NCBI GenBank assembly: GCA_011049955.1
Contig: DRGV01000060.1
Span: forward strand, 1-8,263
DNA: 8,263 bases
Reading direction: 5' to 3'
Origin: a bacterium
Lineage (GTDB): Bacteria; UBP18; UBA7526
The notes under the pieces are model-generated. The model did not search any database, was not told the origin of the DNA, and saw nothing but the letters and a program-made list of their open reading frames with translations. Shown one piece after another: positions 5,927 to 8,263 of the stretch. The translations under genes and the position numbers were made by a program. The stretch's first letter is position 1. Every line of letters begins with the position of its first letter.

Positions 5927-6349
5927 TTAGGTGATTATCTGGATGATTTTAGAACGATAAGCGCTTCTATCCTTTGCTCTTTTACTATGACGCCAGATGA
6001 GAATAAAAGAAAGGACTAAGAAGACTAATCCCAGGACGAGGCCTACGGTCTGAGAAGATTCTTTAAAGCTTGAGCGATTAGTAATAGTTACACCAAGTAC
6101 CATGCCTAAGATTAAGGCCAGAAGAGGAAAGATATAGATTAGAAAAGCGCCTTTCAATATTTCCCGGGAAGATATTTCTACCCTTACCCTCTGGCCTATC
6201 TTCGCACCTAAGGAGTTCTCTGCTTCTGTGATCATAGTATTTCCCGCTCCTAAAGCACAGGCGCGACAGGTTCCACAGGCATTCTTTCTCTCAATCTCTA
6301 CCGTTGCTAAATCTCCCTTTAAATTAATTACTCTTCCTTCTTCTTCCAT
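5927..6349 (-). CDS. RseC/MucC-like positive regulator, SoxR-reducing-system-type membrane protein
   Basis: A 140-residue protein with the RseC layout. A soluble N-terminus (GRVINLKGDLATVEIERKNACGTCRAC) has Cys25, Cys28 and Cys31, followed by GAKIGQRVRVEI, a basic turn and two transmembrane helices at about 67-90 and 102-119. The tail is basic. RseC of Escherichia coli belongs with the Rsx/Rnf-type SoxR-reducing system. In other bacteria the family is often of unknown function, and the cysteines may hold a metal or Fe-S centre. Only three closely spaced cysteines are visible. The start is eight bases after the iscS stop with a poor Shine-Dalgarno, suggesting coupling to the desulfurase. There is no terminator hairpin after it, so some read-through into csoR is possible. 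Confidence 0.8.
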   Translation of the reverse strand: MEEEGRVINLKGDLATVEIERKNACGTCRACALGAGNTMITEAENSLGAKIGQRVRVEISSREILKGAFLIYIFPLLALILGMVLGVTITNRSSFKESSQTVGLVLGLVFLVLSFILIWRHSKRAKDRSAYRSKIIQIIT

Positions 6350-6357
6350 TTAATTGC

Positions 6358-7629
6358 TTATTTCTTTTTCCTGTAGAGTGGGGACATAGAGCGCAGTCTG
6401 GTAACAATCTTGGGCAGTATTTTCAATACATAGTTTATGTCTTCTCTAGTGGTTCCTCGACCTAAAGTAAATCGCAGGGAGCCGTGGGCTATTTCGGGAG
6501 ATAGTCCAATAGCTAATAGGACATGGGAGGGCTCAAGGGTCGATGAACTGCAGGCAGAGCCGGTTGAGGCGGCGATGCCTGCCAGATCCAGATTGAGGAG
6601 CAGGGACTCTCCCTCTACGAATTCAATGCTCACGTTGACATTATTGGGTAGTCTCTGGGTGGGGTGGCCATTGAAACGCACCTCTTCAATCCGCTCCAGG
6701 ATTCCTTTGATCAGTCTATTTCGAAGAGAGATTAGGCGCTTTGCCTCTTCCCCCATCTCCTCTTTAGCGATTCCGCAGGCCCGGCCAAACCCCACTATCC
6801 CTGGGACGTTCTCTGTGGAGGCCCTTCTCCTTCGTTCCTGTTCGCCCCCGTGTATGAAGGAGATTATTCTGGTGCCCTTCCTGATATAGAGGGCTCCCAC
6901 TCCTTGGGGGCCATAGAGCTTATGGCTGGAGATACTTAAGAGATCCACGTTGAGTTCATCCACATTCAGGGGTAGGTGTCCTGCTGTCTGAACAGCATCG
7001 GTATGGAAATAGAGTCGCTTACTGCGAAGCAGCAAGCTTTGCTTATTGCTAATCGTTTGTCGCCCTTCGTTACGCTCAGGACTGGGCGATTCTGAACGAA
7101 GTGAAGAATCTCGCCTGTCGTTTTCCTCCTGGATTACTTTTGCAATCTCTTTTATGGGCTCGATAGTTCCTATTTCATTATTGGCGTGCATCACAGAGAT
7201 TAAAATGGTCTTATCCGTAATGGCTTTCTTGACATCCTCTGGACTTACCAATCCATCTCTATCTACGGAAAGATAGATTATCTCAAACCCTCTCTTTTCT
7301 AAAAACTTACAGGTCTCGATGACCGCATGATGCTCAATGGCCGTGGTAATGATGTGGTTCCCTTTCTTCTCATTGGCCGAGGCCACTCCCTTCAAGGCAA
7401 AGTTATCCGCCTCGGTTCCCCCACTGGTAAAGATAATTTCTTCACTCTTTGCCCCGATAAGATTAGCCACCTTATCCCTTGCTTCCTCAATGGCCTTCTT
7501 CCCTTCCCGGCCAAAGGAATGGATACTTGAGGGGTTACCAAAGGAGTTAGTGAAAAAAGGCAGCATGGCCTTTACTACCCGGGAATCTGTGGGCGTGGTG
7601 GCCGCGTAGTCAAGATATATCTTCTTCAT
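6358..7629 (-). CDS. Cysteine desulfurase (NifS/IscS type) with repeat-derived insert
   Basis: A 423-residue PLP enzyme that takes sulfur from L-cysteine as a persulfide, for Fe-S clusters and other thio-cofactors. Visible landmarks are YLDYAATTP at the N-terminus, TSGGTEADN (68-76), IEHHAV with His101, HTDAVQ with Asp211, SSHKLYGP with the PLP lysine Lys237, and GSACSSS with the catalytic Cys360 in a short-loop arrangement. The end, RLRSMSPLY, is typical of the NifS clade. Relative to Escherichia coli IscS (His104, Asp180, Lys206, Cys328), the spacing grows by about 34 residues between the His and Asp landmarks. The extra residues, about 170-205, are repeat-derived and lie just before the strand leading to Asp211. 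The ATG overlaps the larE stop (ATGA), and an rseC-like gene follows eight bases later. Whether it is iscS or nifS cannot be decided without scaffold genes nearby. Confidence 0.93.
   Translation of the reverse strand: MKKIYLDYAATTPTDSRVVKAMLPFFTNSFGNPSSIHSFGREGKKAIEEARDKVANLIGAKSEEIIFTSGGTEADNFALKGVASANEKKGNHIITTAIEHHAVIETCKFLEKRGFEIIYLSVDRDGLVSPEDVKKAITDKTILISVMHANNEIGTIEPIKEIAKVIQEENDRRDSSLRSESPSPERNEGRQTISNKQSLLLRSKRLYFHTDAVQTAGHLPLNVDELNVDLLSISSHKLYGPQGVGALYIRKGTRIISFIHGGEQERRRRASTENVPGIVGFGRACGIAKEEMGEEAKRLISLRNRLIKGILERIEEVRFNGHPTQRLPNNVNVSIEFVEGESLLLNLDLAGIAASTGSACSSSTLEPSHVLLAIGLSPEIAHGSLRFTLGRGTTREDINYVLKILPKIVTRLRSMSPLYRKKK
7015..7122. repeat. Palindromic repeat element inserted in frame in the desulfurase gene
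   Basis: This stretch encodes the extra residues of the desulfurase, including RRDSSLRSESPSPERNEGRQ. It contains nested inverted repeats: TCGCCC (7060-7065) with GGGCGA (7084-7089), and CTTCGTT (7065-7071) with AACGAAG (7095-7101). Next to these is a degenerate palindrome around AAGCTT (7034-7039). The TTCTGAACGAAGTGAAGAAT core and the SPERNEG peptide resemble a short dispersed repeat I have seen in many environmental bacterial genomes. The insert keeps the frame open. Confidence 0.75.
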
Positions 7630-8180
7630 TTTTTATCAGCTTCTTTCCTAAGGACTTCATTCACCCCACCCCTTCTGGAAAGTACATCCTGCGTAGACAA
7701 ATCAGAAGGGGCGGGGTTCATACTCCCTGTTCTATATCCTTCCAGGTCAAGGGTTACATAAGTATATCCCAAGTCCTTGAATTTAGAGATAATCTTATTT
7801 CTTAACCTCAAGAGTTTGGAAAGATTTTCTTTTCGAACTTCGATTCTGGCGATACTGCCGTGATGCCTCACCCTCAAACTGCCTTTAATCCCCAGTCGGC
7901 GCAAAAACTCCTCTGCCTTATCAATCTTTTTAAGATTCTTCCTGGTTATCTTCGTTCCATAGGGAAAGCGGGAGGCGAGACAGGCAAGGGCTGGCTTACT
8001 CCAGGTGGAGAGGTTAAGTTCTCTTGACAATTGGCGGATATCCTCCTTAGTAAACCCTGCCTCCTCAAGGGGAGACTGCACCCCAAATTCCCGGGCTGCT
8101 CTTCTGCCCGGACGAAAATCACTGCGGTCATCATAATTCGTTCCATCCAAGATATACTTTATACCATTCTCTTTGGTAAT
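7626..8180 (-). pseudogene. larE: LarE (ATP-dependent sacrificial sulfur transferase), C-terminal fragment of a broken gene
   Basis: The frame reads KENGIKYILDGTNYDD, RPGRRAA, TWSKPALACLASRFPYGT, LRVRHHG and YVTLDLEGYRTGSMN, which is the C-terminal half of LarE. LarE supplies sulfur to the pyridinium precursor of the nickel-pincer cofactor of lactate racemase and related enzymes. The single Cys in ACLASR matches the sacrificial cysteine of Lactiplantibacillus LarE (Cys176). LarE similarity ends near 8180, and an in-frame TAA lies at 8202-8204. The frame has no ATG or GTG after that stop. The only candidate start is a TTG at 8150, which is the conserved Leu of KYILDG. The ATP-binding half with the SGGVDS loop is absent, so the product should be inactive. 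The stop overlaps the desulfurase start. An assembly error near the window end is an alternative to a genuine disruption. Confidence 0.8.
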
Positions 8181-8182
8181 AG

Positions 8183-8263
8183 TCGAAATTTGAGAGACTT
8201 CTTAAACTGGCAAAGGCAGAAGATTTAGTCTTCAAAGTGGTAAATTTTCCCGGCCCCATTACC
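8183..8263 (+). other. Open plus-strand frame abutting the broken larE, possible fragment of another gene
   Basis: From just after a TAG at 8180-8182 to the window edge, one plus-strand frame is open and protein-like, containing KLAKAEDLVFKVVNFPGP. No ATG, GTG or TTG is available near its beginning, so it would be an internal fragment and not a gene start. The minus-strand frame opposite it is Ser/Leu-rich, as expected of antisense. I do not recognise the protein. It marks where LarE similarity stops. Confidence 0.3.

Noticed and set aside
8205..8263. Recovering a LarE N-terminus by frameshift on the minus strand upstream of 8204
   Set aside because: None of the three minus-strand frames shows clear LarE motifs such as RCYxCKxxLF. 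A weak CxxC-like resemblance in one frame was not convincing.

Overview
The window comes from a bacterial chromosome or contig of moderate, slightly AT-leaning composition. Nearly every recognisable gene lies on the minus strand, so transcription runs from high to low coordinates. Shine-Dalgarno sites are mostly strong (GGAGG type), and the promoters near csoR are of the ordinary sigma-70 type. The gene content (CsoR, CopA, YHS and ZIP metal proteins; a LarE-type sulfur transferase; a NifS/IscS desulfurase; an RseC-like redox protein) and several short repeats, including one inside a coding gene, fit an environmental, probably uncultured anaerobic or microaerophilic bacterium. The sequence alone does not let me name a phylum.

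Layout in transcription order. At the right end (about 8180 to 6000) lies a larE-iscS-rseC-like group with ATGA overlap or 8-base spacing. It joins a sulfur transferase for nickel-pincer cofactor synthesis, a PLP cysteine desulfurase and a small membrane protein with a cysteine cluster. larE is broken: its N-terminal half is replaced near 8180 by sequence that looks coding on the opposite strand. iscS is full length but carries an in-frame insert of about 36 codons made of palindromic repeat DNA.

The centre (about 5920 to 990) is a copper and metal homeostasis operon. It starts from two tandem promoters, each with the same CsoR-type palindrome in its -35/-10 spacer. Next come csoR (Cu(I)-sensing repressor), copA (Cu+-exporting P1B-type ATPase with two HMA domains), a membrane-anchored Gly/His-rich YHS-domain protein, a possible 28-residue glycine-rich peptide, an ICMT/PEMT-like membrane methyltransferase and a ZIP-family transporter. 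Copper would release CsoR and switch on efflux (CopA) together with a surface metal-binding protein (YHS). The methyltransferase and ZIP protein appear to be accessory members of the same transcription unit.

The left end (about 990 to 1) starts with a repeat-rich, gene-free stretch of 179 bases. A second small operon follows: an exported protein of an unrecognised conserved type whose C-terminus looks like the first strands of a metallo-beta-lactamase-fold domain that has been cut off, a translationally coupled two-helix membrane protein, and the start of a gene that runs off the window.

Most worth a second look: the duplicated promoter/operator module of csoR, the repeat element inside iscS, the broken larE junction, and the truncated metallo-hydrolase tail.
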